Source of the DNA: Tritonibacter horizontis
GTDB taxonomy: Bacteria; Pseudomonadota; Alphaproteobacteria; Rhodobacterales; Rhodobacteraceae
DNA: 64,000 nt
NCBI RefSeq assembly: GCF_001518015.1
Contig: NZ_LPUY01000074.1
Coordinates: forward strand, 124,001 to 188,000
Direction of reading: 5' to 3'
Part shown: positions 27,784 to 36,766 of the stretch, one piece after another
How the letters are laid out: each line of letters starts with the position of its first letter
Position numbering within the stretch: position 1 is the first letter of the stretch
The notes under the pieces: model-generated
The model's database searches: none
The model's input: only the letters and a program-made list of their open reading frames with translations
Told to the model about the DNA's origin: nothing
Translations under genes and position numbers: made by a program

Positions 27784-28680
27784 TTATTCGATGTTCTGGA
27801 CCTGCTCGCGCATCTGGTCGATCACGGTTTTGAGTTCCAAACCGACGTCGGTCAAGGCTGCGTTCTGTGCTTTTGAACACAGTGTGTTGGCCTCGCGGTT
27901 GAATTCCTGCATCAGGAAATCCAGCTTGCGCCCGACCGCGCCGCCTGCCGCCAGCAGATCCCGCACCGCGATGACATGCGCGTTGAGCCGGTCCAGCTCT
28001 TCGGTGACATCCGATTTCACCGCGATCAGCGCCAGTTCCTGGGCCACACGGTCCGGGTCCGCCCCGGTGCCGTTCTGCAGAACCTTGGCCAGATTGGCCT
28101 TCAGCGTGGTTTCGACCTGCGGGCGACGGGCAGCTGCGCGCTGGGCGGCGGTTGCGCAGAGTGCTTCGACCTGATCCAGCTGGGCGGTCAGAACAGCATG
28201 AAGCGCCGCCCCCTCGCTCTGCCGCATCTTAACGAAGTCGTCCAAAAGTGAGTCGAATTCGGATAGGAGGGTTTTGACCAGGGGGGCGCTGTCCTGCTCG
28301 GGCGTTGACATCTCCAGGACCCCCCGCATCCCGAGAATATCGGTGGCGCGCACGGCGGCCAGTGGCACTCCGGCGCGTTCAGCCAGGAGCTGCGTCTGGG
28401 TGATCGCGGCCAAGGCCTGGTCCAGGGCGGCCGGGTTGATCTGCATCTGACCCTTGCTGTCTTCTGCCCGGCTCAGCCGAATCCCGATCGAGACATTGCC
28501 GCGCCCCAGCCGCTTCGATGTTCTGGATTTCAGTTCTGTTTCAAGACCTTCCAGCCAGTCCGGAACCCGGACGCGTATGTCCAGCCCCTTGGCGTTGACC
28601 GATCTGAGATCCCAGCTCCAGCTTGATCCGCCCTCTGCGCCCTGCCCCGAGGCAAAGGCTGTCATGGAATGCAATGTCAT
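27784..28680 (-). CDS. yicC: YicC/YloC family endoribonuclease
   Basis: A 298-residue protein of the YicC family, members of which were shown to be metal-dependent endoribonucleases. Family hallmarks are the N-terminal SMTAFASGQG and the C-terminal RKLDFLMQEFNREANTLCSKA with its conserved Glu residues. It heads the operon yicC-gmk-carbonic anhydrase-PLP enzyme. A perfect inverted repeat lies 12 bases upstream of its start. Confidence 0.92.
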   Translation of the reverse strand: MTLHSMTAFASGQGAEGGSSWSWDLRSVNAKGLDIRVRVPDWLEGLETELKSRTSKRLGRGNVSIGIRLSRAEDSKGQMQINPAALDQALAAITQTQLLAERAGVPLAAVRATDILGMRGVLEMSTPEQDSAPLVKTLLSEFDSLLDDFVKMRQSEGAALHAVLTAQLDQVEALCATAAQRAAARRPQVETTLKANLAKVLQNGTGADPDRVAQELALIAVKSDVTEELDRLNAHVIAVRDLLAAGGAVGRKLDFLMQEFNREANTLCSKAQNAALTDVGLELKTVIDQMREQVQNIE

Positions 28681-28691
28681 CTATGACCCTC

Positions 28692-28708
28692 CTGTATCCT
28701 GAATACAG
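28692..28708. promoter_or_regulatory. Inverted repeat immediately upstream of yicC
   Basis: CTGTAT-CCTGA-ATACAG is a perfect 6+6 palindrome starting 12 bases before the yicC ATG, where it would overlap the transcript leader. It might be an operator or an mRNA hairpin that masks the start region. No known regulator is recognised. Confidence 0.4.
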
Positions 28709-28780
28709 ACCACCCGGGTTGGGTCAATGGGTCCCGATGCGGGATCTGGACCAAAGGTGCGGCGGACCTATACCAAAGTG

Positions 28781-28845
28781 TTAACCATTGCTTAAAGTAT
28801 TGGTCCAAAGTTGAGTTAGATTGTGTCATGTTAACTCCACGGTAA
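28781..28845 (+). promoter_or_regulatory. Two CtrA-type sites upstream of the PAS gene
   Basis: TTAA-CCATTGC-TTAA (28781-28795) is a perfect TTAA-N7-TTAA site; TTAA-CTCCACG-GTAA (28831-28845) matches 7 of 8 conserved bases. The spacing of the two sites is 50 bases. CtrA is the cell-cycle and motility regulator of this group, and it also controls GTA genes. Confidence 0.55.
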
Positions 28846-28925
28846 CCAGATCGGCGTTAACCCTTGGAGAAGATCTCCTGCCAGGGTGCGGTGCCAAGAA
28901 CCGGATGCAGCAGAGGACGAGACAG

Positions 28926-29885
28926 ATGATTTTTCGCGGTCACAATGACGCAGAGAGCAAGACAGGACAGGACAAGGTGGTAGCTATGGATCGCTTTCGC
29001 AGCCGTTCGAACATGTCGCCGTTGCGTCAGGCCGAGGCCTATTGGTCTGCACTGCGCCGCGGTGATGAAATCCCGAGCCGGTCGCAGGTCGACCCGCGGG
29101 GGCTGGAAAACATCCTCAGCCAGACGTTCATTCTGGAACGTGTCGCCCCCGGCATTGCGCGGTTCCGTCTGGCCGGTCAGAAGGTCAACGAACTGGCAGG
29201 CATGGAAGTGCGCGGCATGCCGCTGACGGCCTTCTTCACCGCCGACTCCCGCAAGGAAGTGAGCGCGGCGCTGGAGCATATGTTCACTGACCCGTCGATC
29301 ATCGAGCTGGAGCTGAAAACCGAAGCCACCCGTCTGCGCGGCAGCCGGTCCGCGCGTATCATCCTGCTGCCGCTGCGCAGCGATCTGGGCGATGTCAGCC
29401 GGGCGCTGGGCGTGATGGTCTACGAAGGTGGCGCGAGCCGTGTGTCGCAGCGTTTCAACGTTGAAACATGCACCATTCGCCAGGTGGGCAAGGCCCCGGC
29501 CGATCAGGGCCGTTTTTCTGAGGTGAAGGCCCCGCCGCGCATTGCCGATCCAAGCCTGCGTGACCTGCCCCGTCGCGATCTGTCTGCCAAGAGCCCCCGC
29601 CCGACCGAAGGTTTTGCGGAATCCCGCCCCGCCTTTGAGCGTAAATCGACCAGCCTGATGGAAGAGGCACGCTCGCTTCTGGAGCGGGCGCGTCGCGAAA
29701 ACGACGCCGCGTTGAAATCCGCCCGGACACCGGCATCGCACCGGGCTGAGGCCGACCGCAAGGCGCCTGTCACGTTGGAAACCGTGTCGACCACGGATGC
29801 CGCGAAACTGGTGTCGCGTCCGCCCCGCGGTGGTAAACTGAAGCCGGCTGCGTCGCACCTGCGTTTGGTCGTCTCGCGGGACTGA
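28926..29885 (+). CDS. PAS-domain protein (PAS_5-like), possibly CtrA-controlled
   Basis: A 319-residue protein whose first part is a PAS-like domain of the PAS_5 group common in Rhodobacteraceae (SPLRQAEAYWSALRRGDEIPSR, then FRLAGQKVNELAGMEVRGM). The rest (after about residue 190) is basic, low in complexity and probably unstructured, apart from a helical stretch SLMEEARSLLERARREND. No output domain, membrane segment or catalytic motif is visible. The start at 28926 has GAGG upstream; an ATG at 28986 with AGGTGG is an equally good alternative. It is a single-gene unit ending at a strong terminator. Confidence 0.75.
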   Translation: MIFRGHNDAESKTGQDKVVAMDRFRSRSNMSPLRQAEAYWSALRRGDEIPSRSQVDPRGLENILSQTFILERVAPGIARFRLAGQKVNELAGMEVRGMPLTAFFTADSRKEVSAALEHMFTDPSIIELELKTEATRLRGSRSARIILLPLRSDLGDVSRALGVMVYEGGASRVSQRFNVETCTIRQVGKAPADQGRFSEVKAPPRIADPSLRDLPRRDLSAKSPRPTEGFAESRPAFERKSTSLMEEARSLLERARRENDAALKSARTPASHRAEADRKAPVTLETVSTTDAAKLVSRPPRGGKLKPAASHLRLVVSRD

Positions 29886-29960
29886 TCGTTAAAATTCTAT
29901 TCGAACTCTCTTCGAATACATATAAGTTTCAACCTACTGGACATAGCAGTTGAAGTATTG

Positions 29961-29996
29961 ACGCCCGGGTGCAGAACGCCCCGGGCGTTCTTTTTT
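29961..29996 (+). terminator. Rho-independent terminator of the PAS gene
   Basis: ACGCCCGGG (29961-29969) pairs with CCCGGGCGT (29980-29988), followed by TCTTTTTT. Strong stem and T run on the plus strand, 76 bases past the stop codon. Confidence 0.92.
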
Positions 29997-30045
29997 GTCG
30001 CGCGATCTGGCGCCAATCGAACCAGGTATTTCCGATGAGCATAAC

Positions 30046-30073
30046 AAAACGGCCCGCAAAAGACGGGCCGTTT
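30046..30073 (-). terminator. Rho-independent terminator of aroG
   Basis: AACGGCCCG pairs with CGGGCCGTT around a CAAAAGA loop; read on the minus strand the stem is followed by TTTTG. It is 41 bases past the stop of the DAHP synthase gene and faces the PAS-gene terminator. Confidence 0.85.
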
Positions 30074-30113
30074 CAAAGGAAGTTCCAAAGGCGTTTCCGC
30101 CGGATTCACGGGA

Positions 30114-31484
30114 TCAGATCGCCGCGCGATCCTCGTTCGGGCTGCGCAATTGCGACAGCTCCTCGGCGACGAGGAAGGCCAGTTCCAGCGACTGGCTGGC
30201 ATTCAGGCGCGGATCGCAAGCGGTGTGGTAGCGGTCGCTCAGGTCCTCTTCGGTGACGTCGCGCACACCGCCGGTACATTCGGTCACGTCCTGGCCTGTC
30301 ATCTCGAAATGCACACCGCCTGGCACGGTGCCCTCGGACTGATGCACGCCAAAGAAATCACGCACCTCGCGCAGGACGGAATCAAAGGGGCGCGTCTTGT
30401 AGCCGGTGGCCGATTTGATCGTGTTGCCATGCATCGGATCGCAAACCCAGGTGACCTTGGCGCCCTCTTCCTTGACCGCCTTGACCAGGCGCGGCAAATG
30501 CTCGGCTGCCTTGCCGGCGCCAAAGCGGGCGATCAGCGTCAACTTGCCCTCTTCGTTGGCCGGATTGAGCTTTTTCATCAGGACCTTGAGGTCCTCTGCG
30601 GTGGTGGTTGGCCCGCATTTCAGGCCGATCGGGTTCAACACACCGCTACAGAATTCCACATGGGCCCCATCGGGCTGACGGGTTCGGTCGCCGATCCAGA
30701 TCATGTGACCAGAGCCGGCCAGCCATTTGCCAGAGGTCGAATCCAGCCGGGTCAGCGCTTCTTCATACTCCAGCAGAAGGCCTTCGTGGCTGGTGTAGAA
30801 CTCAACCGATTGCAGGGTGTGGGCGGTCTCTGTGGTCACCCCGGCCGCCTTCATGAAGTCGAGCGTATCGGTGATCCGGTTGGCCATCTCGCGGTAGGCT
30901 TCGGCCTTTTCGCTCTCGGTAAAGCCGAGCGTCCAGGAATGGACCTGGTGCACATCCGCATAACCGCCGGTGGAAAAGGCGCGCAGCAGGTTCAGGGTTG
31001 CCGCGGCCTGGGTATAGGCCTGCAGCATCTTTTTCGGATCGGGAATGCGGGCTTCGGCCGTGAAGGGCAAATCATTGATGATGTCGCCCCGATAGCTGGG
31101 CAGCTCCACCCCGTTGACGGTTTCGGTCGGCGCGGAGCGGGGTTTGGCAAATTGGCCGGCCATGCGGCCGACTTTGACCACCGGAACCTTGGCGCCATAG
31201 GTCAGAACCATCGCCATTTGCAGCATCACCTTGAAGGTATCGCGAATGCCATCGGCGCTGAACTGTTCAAAGCTCTCGGCGCAGTCGCCGCCTTGCAGCA
31301 AAAACGCCTCGCCCCGGCCGGCGGCCCCCAACTGCGCCTTGAGACGGCGGGCCTCGCCGGCAAAAACCAGTGGCGGGTATTTGGACAATTGCGCTTCGAC
31401 AGACTGCAGCGCGTCCTGATCCGTATAATCCGGCATCTGGACCCGCGGCTTGTTCCGCCAGTTCGTTTTCTGCCAATCGCTCAT
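30114..31484 (-). CDS. Class II 3-deoxy-7-phosphoheptulonate (DAHP) synthase
   Basis: A 456-residue plant-type (class II) DAHP synthase, the first enzyme of the shikimate pathway, condensing PEP with erythrose 4-phosphate. The N-terminal [12 protein letters not shown], the metal-binding Cys in [10 protein letters not shown], the [11 protein letters not shown] segment and the final [18 protein letters not shown] are diagnostic. It is unrelated in sequence to E. coli AroG, AroF and AroH. It is a single-gene unit with its own terminator. It feeds the same pathway whose intermediates appear to be degraded by the operon at 48.5-54.2 kb. Confidence 0.95.
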   Translation of the reverse strand: MSDWQKTNWRNKPRVQMPDYTDQDALQSVEAQLSKYPPLVFAGEARRLKAQLGAAGRGEAFLLQGGDCAESFEQFSADGIRDTFKVMLQMAMVLTYGAKVPVVKVGRMAGQFAKPRSAPTETVNGVELPSYRGDIINDLPFTAEARIPDPKKMLQAYTQAAATLNLLRAFSTGGYADVHQVHSWTLGFTESEKAEAYREMANRITDTLDFMKAAGVTTETAHTLQSVEFYTSHEGLLLEYEEALTRLDSTSGKWLAGSGHMIWIGDRTRQPDGAHVEFCSGVLNPIGLKCGPTTTAEDLKVLMKKLNPANEEGKLTLIARFGAGKAAEHLPRLVKAVKEEGAKVTWVCDPMHGNTIKSATGYKTRPFDSVLREVRDFFGVHQSEGTVPGGVHFEMTGQDVTECTGGVRDVTEEDLSDRYHTACDPRLNASQSLELAFLVAEELSQLRSPNEDRAAI

Positions 31485-31683
31485 GGTTTTCGCTCCGAAA
31501 ATGACTTTGAAACCCGGTTTTACGAAAGAAGCGTATATAGAAGAGCGCTAACAGTGGCCAGTTTAGAATTTCGACATCTTGACCCGGCTGCGAAGCTGTG
31601 AGCAGGGTTTCAAATTCGCGACCGTGCGTCGCGTGGCTTTTGAACACCGTCTATGAAGACCCCGTTTTGTAAGGACCCGAGCC

Positions 31684-32688
31684 ATGCAAGCCAAGCCAGA
31701 GGCCCCTCCTGCACTGAGCTCAGGTAGTAAACATCGCCGGTTTGCGTTTGTTCTGCTGGACCAATTCACGCTTCTTTGTTTCTCCGCTGCGATGGAATCA
31801 CTGCGGATCGCAAACCGCATGGCCGGGCGCGAGCTTTACTCCTGGAAACTTCTGGGGGAAGGCGGCGACACGGTGACCTGCTCTGCCGGGACCGTTTTTC
31901 ACGTCGATTCCGATCTGGAAGAGCTGCTGCGGGACGATACCATCATGCTGTGTGGCGGGATCGAGGTGCAGAAGGCGACCACCAAGCGGGTTCTGTCCTG
32001 GCTGCGCCGCGAGTCCCGCAAGGGGCTGATTATCGGCGGCCTGTGCACGGCGTCTTATACGCTGGCCAAGGCAGGGCTGCTTGATGGCAAACGCGCGACC
32101 ATTCACTGGGAGAACTCCGACAGTTTCGACGAGGAATTTGAAGATGTGGATCTGACCAAATCCGTTTTTGTGATCGACGGCAACCGGATGTCGACGGCTG
32201 GCGGCACCTCTTCCATCGACCTGATGCTGAAGATCATCGCGGATGACCATGGCGAAGAGCTTGCCAATCTGGTGGCGGATCAGCTGATTTACTCTTCGAT
32301 CCGGACCGACCAGGATACTCAGCGCCTGTCCATTCCGACCCGCATCGGGGTGCGGCATCCGAAATTGTCGATGGTCATCCAGATGATGGAAAGCAACATC
32401 GAAGAACCGATCAGCCCCTCGGTCCTGGCCGAGGATGTGGGCATGTCGACGCGGCAGTTGGAACGGCTGTTTCGCCGCTACCTCAACCGCAGCCCCAAGC
32501 GATACTATATGGAGCTGCGGCTGCAAAAGGCGCGCAATCTGTTGATGCAGACGGATATGAGTGTGATCAACGTCGCCCTGGCCTGTGGCTTTGCCTCGCC
32601 GTCGCATTTTTCGAAATGCTATCGCGCCCATTATGACACCACGCCCTACCGTGAACGCGGCAGCAAAGGTGTGCGCCACGAGGCCTGA
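31684..32688 (+). CDS. GlxA-family AraC-type transcriptional regulator
   Basis: A 334-residue regulator with an N-terminal DJ-1/PfpI-like (class I amidotransferase-like) domain (about residues 18-195; the nucleophile-elbow Cys is in GGLCTASYTLA) and a C-terminal AraC HTH pair (about 225-325; LAEDVGMSTRQLERLFRRYL and INVALACGFASPSHFSKCYR). This layout is that of GlxA, CdhR and GbdR, which often control choline, carnitine or betaine catabolism; the target here is unknown. The gene is divergent from aroG and convergent with the next gene. Confidence 0.88.
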   Translation: MQAKPEAPPALSSGSKHRRFAFVLLDQFTLLCFSAAMESLRIANRMAGRELYSWKLLGEGGDTVTCSAGTVFHVDSDLEELLRDDTIMLCGGIEVQKATTKRVLSWLRRESRKGLIIGGLCTASYTLAKAGLLDGKRATIHWENSDSFDEEFEDVDLTKSVFVIDGNRMSTAGGTSSIDLMLKIIADDHGEELANLVADQLIYSSIRTDQDTQRLSIPTRIGVRHPKLSMVIQMMESNIEEPISPSVLAEDVGMSTRQLERLFRRYLNRSPKRYYMELRLQKARNLLMQTDMSVINVALACGFASPSHFSKCYRAHYDTTPYRERGSKGVRHEA

Positions 32689-32715
32689 CGGGGACCGTTC
32701 TATCGCCGGTTGTGG

Positions 32716-33822
32716 CTATTCGGGGGTGATCCTGAACAGGGCGCCTTCGTTCTCTGACGCGAACCAGATGGCGCCGTCGGGGCCCTCGCGCAGATCACGA
32801 ACACGACCGGTTTCAGGTGATTTCAGACGCTCTGATTCTTGCAACGGTGTGCCGGAAAGCCTTGAGATGAAATCAAATTTCAGGGAGCCGACAAAGATGT
32901 CGCCGCGCCACTCCGGCCAGAGCTTGCCCGAGTAGATCAGCATCCCCGAGGGCGCGATCGAGGGGTCCCAGTACCAGGCGGGCTGCTCCATCCCCGGTTT
33001 CGACGTGCCCTCGCCGATCTTGCGCCCGGAATAATGCTCTCCGTATGAAATCACCGGCCAGCCGTAATTTGCGCCCTTCTGGATCAGATTGACCTCATCG
33101 CCGCCCTTGGCGCCATGTTCAACCGCCCAGATCCGCCCCTCTGCATCCATCGCCAGCCCCTGCGGATTGCGATGACCATAAGACCAGACGGCCGGGCGCG
33201 CCTGGGCCGTGGCGACAAATGGATTGTCTGCGGGAATGCCGCCATCTGGCAAAATCCGAATGATCGATCCCTGTTCGCGCGACAGATCCTGCGCGCTTTG
33301 CCGGTCGCCGCGCTCGCCGAGGCTGACATAAAGGCTGCCGTCCTGCGCCTCGACCAGACGGGAGCCGAAATGCTGCCCGCCGCGCGCGCCTTTGGTTGCT
33401 TCAAAAATAACCGTCAAGTCATTGAGTGATTTGTTGTCTTCGCTCAGGCGCGCGCGGGCCACGGCTGTGCCAGCACCACGACCTTGGGCCTTGGCGAAGG
33501 TGAAATAGACTGTGCGGCTGTCGGCAAAATCGTGGGCGGCGCGCACATCCAAAAGGCCCCCTTGCCCCACGTCGTCGACCTCGGGCGCGCCTGACACCGG
33601 CGCTTTGCGCCCGTCGGTCACAAACCAGAGCTGCCCCCTGCGTTCGGTCACCAACAGGTCGCCGCCGAGCAGAAAGGTGAACCCCCAGGGCCCCTCCAGG
33701 CCATCCACCATCTTTTGCACGTGCAACCTGCCCTGACTGCTGTCGAGTGCGGAGGCCGGAACGGACAGGCTGAGAAGGCTCCAGAGGGTGGTTATCGCTA
33801 TGGTTGCGAGACGCGGTATCAT
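32716..33822 (-). CDS. Periplasmic PQQ-type sugar dehydrogenase (YliI/GDH family)
   Basis: A 368-residue exported protein with a clear signal sequence (MIPRLATIAITTLWSLLSLS, cleaved after SALA-like ASA). The six-bladed beta-propeller of soluble glucose/sorbosone dehydrogenases is indicated by GLEGPWGFTFL, the catalytic-His context AVEHGAKGGDEVNLI, and YGHRNPQGLAMD. PQQ-dependent aldose oxidation is the family activity, but the natural substrate is not known. Start ATG at 33822 has AAGGAC ahead of it; earlier in-frame starts would disrupt the signal peptide. Confidence 0.85.
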   Translation of the reverse strand: MIPRLATIAITTLWSLLSLSVPASALDSSQGRLHVQKMVDGLEGPWGFTFLLGGDLLVTERRGQLWFVTDGRKAPVSGAPEVDDVGQGGLLDVRAAHDFADSRTVYFTFAKAQGRGAGTAVARARLSEDNKSLNDLTVIFEATKGARGGQHFGSRLVEAQDGSLYVSLGERGDRQSAQDLSREQGSIIRILPDGGIPADNPFVATAQARPAVWSYGHRNPQGLAMDAEGRIWAVEHGAKGGDEVNLIQKGANYGWPVISYGEHYSGRKIGEGTSKPGMEQPAWYWDPSIAPSGMLIYSGKLWPEWRGDIFVGSLKFDFISRLSGTPLQESERLKSPETGRVRDLREGPDGAIWFASENEGALFRITPE

Positions 33823-33959
33823 TGATTTGTCCTTTTCAGCTTGGGCGTTGGTGACGCAGCTCCGCACCGCAAAAAGCAGCACGGAACACTCTTCCCTTTC
33901 CTGCGGGGCTTGCATAGGCTCCCTGTCGAACAAGATTGTTCCAACATGGGAGTTTTCAA

Positions 33960-35153
33960 ATGAAAAAACTGCTGACCGCGACCGCAGTCGTCGCGCTAAC
34001 AGCCGGTTCCGCCTTTGCCGGGGGCCACGCCACAGAAGTGAAACTGGGCGTTCTGCTCGGCTTTACCGGACCGATTGAATCCCTTGCGCCTGCCATGGGC
34101 TCCGGTGCCGAGCTGGCGATGGCTGAGGTGACCGAGTCGGGCAAGCTGCTGGACGCCGCCAAGGTGACCCCGCTGCGGGCCGACACCGGCTGTATCGACA
34201 ATGGTCTTGCGACGGCAAACGGTGAAAAACTGCTGGCGGACGGTGCAAATGGCATCATCGGTGGCGACTGTTCCGGCGTGACCGGCGCAATCCTGCAAAA
34301 CGTGGCGATCCCGAACGGCATGGTGATGATTTCGCCCTCCGCCACCTCGCCCGGTTTGTCGACCATGGACGACAACGGCCTGTTCTTCCGGACGGCGCCG
34401 TCCGATGCCCGCGAAGGTCAGGTGATGGCAGAGATCCTCAAGGATCGCGGCATCGATTCCATCGCGCTGACCTACACCAACAACGACTACGGCAAGGGTC
34501 TGGCTGATGCCATTCAATCCTCGTTCGAGGCCGTTGGTGGCGAAGTGACCATCGTCACCGCGCATGAAGACGGCAAAGGCGACTATTCCGCCGAAGTCGC
34601 GGCCCTTGCTTCGGCCGGGGGCGATATCCTCGTGGTGGCGGGCTACCTCGATCAGGGTGGGCTTGGCATCATTCAGGGCGCGCTGGACACCGGCGCGTTT
34701 GACACATTCGGGCTTCCGGGTGGCATGATCGGCGACTCGCTTCCTGCCAATGTCGGCTCCGATCTGGATGGCTCCTTTGGTCAGATCGCCGGATCGGACA
34801 GCGAAGGCGCGGAAATCTATGCCAAGATGGCCGCGGATGCGGGTTTTGACGGAACGTCTGCCTATTCGCCGGAATCCTATGATGCGGCGGCGCTGTTCCT
34901 GCTGGCCATGCAGGCGGCAGGCTCGATGGATCCGGCGGAATACGGCGCCAAGATCATGGATGTGGCCAATGCCCCCGGCGAGCCGATCAACCCCGGTGAA
35001 CTGGGCAAGGCGCTGGACATCCTCGCCGCTGGCGGTGAGATCGACTACCAAGGGGCCACGGGTGTCGAGCTGATCGGCCCGGGCGAAAGCGCCGGCTCCT
35101 ATCGCGAGATCGAAGTCAAGGACGGCAAAAACGCCACGGTGTCCTTCCGCTAA
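33960..35153 (+). CDS. Branched-chain amino acid-type ABC transporter substrate-binding protein
   Basis: A 397-residue periplasmic binding protein of the LivJ/LivK class with a signal peptide (MKKLLTATAVVALTAGSAFA). The Peripla_BP_6 fold is shown by KLGVLLGFTGP, IGGDCSGVTGA, and FRTAPSDAREGQ. True ligand may be a branched-chain amino acid or another small organic acid or amide; residues do not decide it. The ATG at 33960 with GGGAG upstream is used. It heads the transporter operon and is followed by a T-less hairpin before the ATPase gene. Confidence 0.92.
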   Translation: MKKLLTATAVVALTAGSAFAGGHATEVKLGVLLGFTGPIESLAPAMGSGAELAMAEVTESGKLLDAAKVTPLRADTGCIDNGLATANGEKLLADGANGIIGGDCSGVTGAILQNVAIPNGMVMISPSATSPGLSTMDDNGLFFRTAPSDAREGQVMAEILKDRGIDSIALTYTNNDYGKGLADAIQSSFEAVGGEVTIVTAHEDGKGDYSAEVAALASAGGDILVVAGYLDQGGLGIIQGALDTGAFDTFGLPGGMIGDSLPANVGSDLDGSFGQIAGSDSEGAEIYAKMAADAGFDGTSAYSPESYDAAALFLLAMQAAGSMDPAEYGAKIMDVANAPGEPINPGELGKALDILAAGGEIDYQGATGVELIGPGESAGSYREIEVKDGKNATVSFR

Positions 35154-35181
35154 GGCGGCACGGTTCGAGATCGAAACTGAT

Positions 35182-35210
35182 CAGCCCGGGAGCCTCAGCG
35201 CCCCGGGCTG
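35182..35210 (+). other. Hairpin between the liv SBP gene and the transporter genes
   Basis: CAGCCCGGG (35182-35190) pairs perfectly with CCCGGGCTG (35202-35210), loop of 11 bases, followed by TTCCAAATT, so not a good terminator. It is 28 bases past the SBP stop and 51 bases before the ATPase start. It may protect the SBP transcript or reduce read-through. Confidence 0.75.
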
Positions 35211-35261
35211 TTCCAAATTAAGAACAGTCGCCAACAAACGCGCGACAAGGGATAAAATGAC

Positions 35262-36053
35262 ATGATCGTCGTCGAGGACCTGCACAAGCACTTCGGCGGA
35301 TTCCATGCGGTGGACGGCGCTTCGCTGACCATCAAAAAGGGATCCATCACCGGTTTGATCGGACCAAATGGTGCAGGTAAAACCACGCTTTTCAACGTCG
35401 TAGCGGGCGTTCTTCCTCCGACATCCGGTCGGGTTCTGATGGAGGGCGAGGACATCACCGGCCTGGCCCCGCATGAGCTGTTTCACAAGGGGCTTTTGCG
35501 CACCTTTCAGATCGCGCATGAGTTTTCGTCGATGACCTGCCGCGAGAACCTGATGATGGTTCCGGGCCATCAATCGGGCGAAACCCTGTGGAACACATGG
35601 TTTGGACGCAAGCGGATCGCCGAAGAAGAACGCGCCCTCAGAGCCAAGGCGGATGAGGTCCTGGAATTCCTCACCATCAGCCATATTGCGGACCTCAAGG
35701 CAGGTGAAATTTCCGGCGGTCAGAAGAAGCTGCTGGAACTCGGGCGCACCATGATGGTCGATGCCAAGATCGTTTTTCTGGATGAGGTCGGCGCCGGCGT
35801 CAACAGAACCCTGCTCTACACGATTGCCGATGCCATCAAACGTCTGAACGAAGAACGTGGCTATACCTTTGTCGTGATCGAACACGACATGGAATTTATC
35901 GACCGGCTTTGTGATCCCGTGATCGTGATGGCCGAGGGCCGCAAGCTCGCCGAAGGCACGCTGGACGAGATCAAGGCGAACGAGCATGTCATCGAAGCAT
36001 ACTTGGGTACTGGATTGAAAAATAAAAACAAAACATCAGGGGGCAGCCAATGA
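35262..36053 (+). CDS. livG: LIV-type ABC transporter ATPase (LivG-like)
   Basis: A 263-residue ABC ATPase. Walker A GPNGAGKTTLFN, signature ISGGQKKLLELGR and Walker B IVFLDEVGAGV, the last being the LivG variant in which the usual DEPxxGL is altered to DEVGAGV. The C-terminal extension (after EGRKLAEGTLDEI) is of the BCA type. It pairs with LivF-like and the two permeases below. The next gene overlaps by four bases (ATGA). Confidence 0.93.
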   Translation: MIVVEDLHKHFGGFHAVDGASLTIKKGSITGLIGPNGAGKTTLFNVVAGVLPPTSGRVLMEGEDITGLAPHELFHKGLLRTFQIAHEFSSMTCRENLMMVPGHQSGETLWNTWFGRKRIAEEERALRAKADEVLEFLTISHIADLKAGEISGGQKKLLELGRTMMVDAKIVFLDEVGAGVNRTLLYTIADAIKRLNEERGYTFVVIEHDMEFIDRLCDPVIVMAEGRKLAEGTLDEIKANEHVIEAYLGTGLKNKNKTSGGSQ

Positions 36054-36763
36054 GCGAACCCTTTCTAATCGGTGACCGCATGACCGGGGGCTATGGCAAG
36101 GGGCCGGATATCCTGCATGATTGCACCATCGCAGTGAACCCGGGTGAGATCGCCGTGATTGTCGGACCCAACGGGGCTGGGAAATCCACAGCGATGAAGG
36201 CGGCCTTTGGCATGTTGACCCTGCGCGGCGGCTCCGTGCGGCTGGCCGGGGAAGACATCACCCACCTCAGCCCGCAGGACCGTGTCGTCAAGGGCATGGG
36301 GTTCGTGCCGCAATCCAGCAATATCTTCACCTCGATGACGGTAGAGGAAAATCTGGAAATGGGCGCCTTTATTCGGCGCGATGACTTTTCCGAAACCATG
36401 GAACAGGTCTATCACCTCTTTCCGATCCTGAAGGAAAAACGCAACCAGGCCGCAGGTGAACTTTCGGGCGGGCAGCGCCAGCAGGTGGCAGTGGGGCGCG
36501 CGTTGATGACCAAACCCAAGGTTTTGATGCTGGACGAGCCGACCGCCGGCGTATCGCCGATTGTCATGGACGAGCTGTTCGACCGCATTATCGAAGTGGC
36601 GCGCACCGGACTGCCGATCCTGATGGTCGAACAGAACGCCAAACAAGCCCTTGAGATCGCAGACAAAGGCTATGTTCTGGTGCAGGGGCGCAATGCCTTT
36701 ACCGGCACGGGGCAAGAGCTTCTGACCGATCCCGATGTGCGCAAATCCTTTCTGGGGGGCTGA
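36050..36763 (+). CDS. livF: LIV-type ABC transporter ATPase (LivF-like)
   Basis: A 237-residue ABC ATPase. Walker A GPNGAGKSTAMK, signature LSGGQRQQVAVGRAL, Walker B VLMLDEPTAGVSP, all in the LivF form. It overlaps the LivG stop by four bases and precedes the permease gene by three bases, so the operon is translationally tight. Confidence 0.93.
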   Translation: MSEPFLIGDRMTGGYGKGPDILHDCTIAVNPGEIAVIVGPNGAGKSTAMKAAFGMLTLRGGSVRLAGEDITHLSPQDRVVKGMGFVPQSSNIFTSMTVEENLEMGAFIRRDDFSETMEQVYHLFPILKEKRNQAAGELSGGQRQQVAVGRALMTKPKVLMLDEPTAGVSPIVMDELFDRIIEVARTGLPILMVEQNAKQALEIADKGYVLVQGRNAFTGTGQELLTDPDVRKSFLGG

Positions 36764-36766
36764 GCT

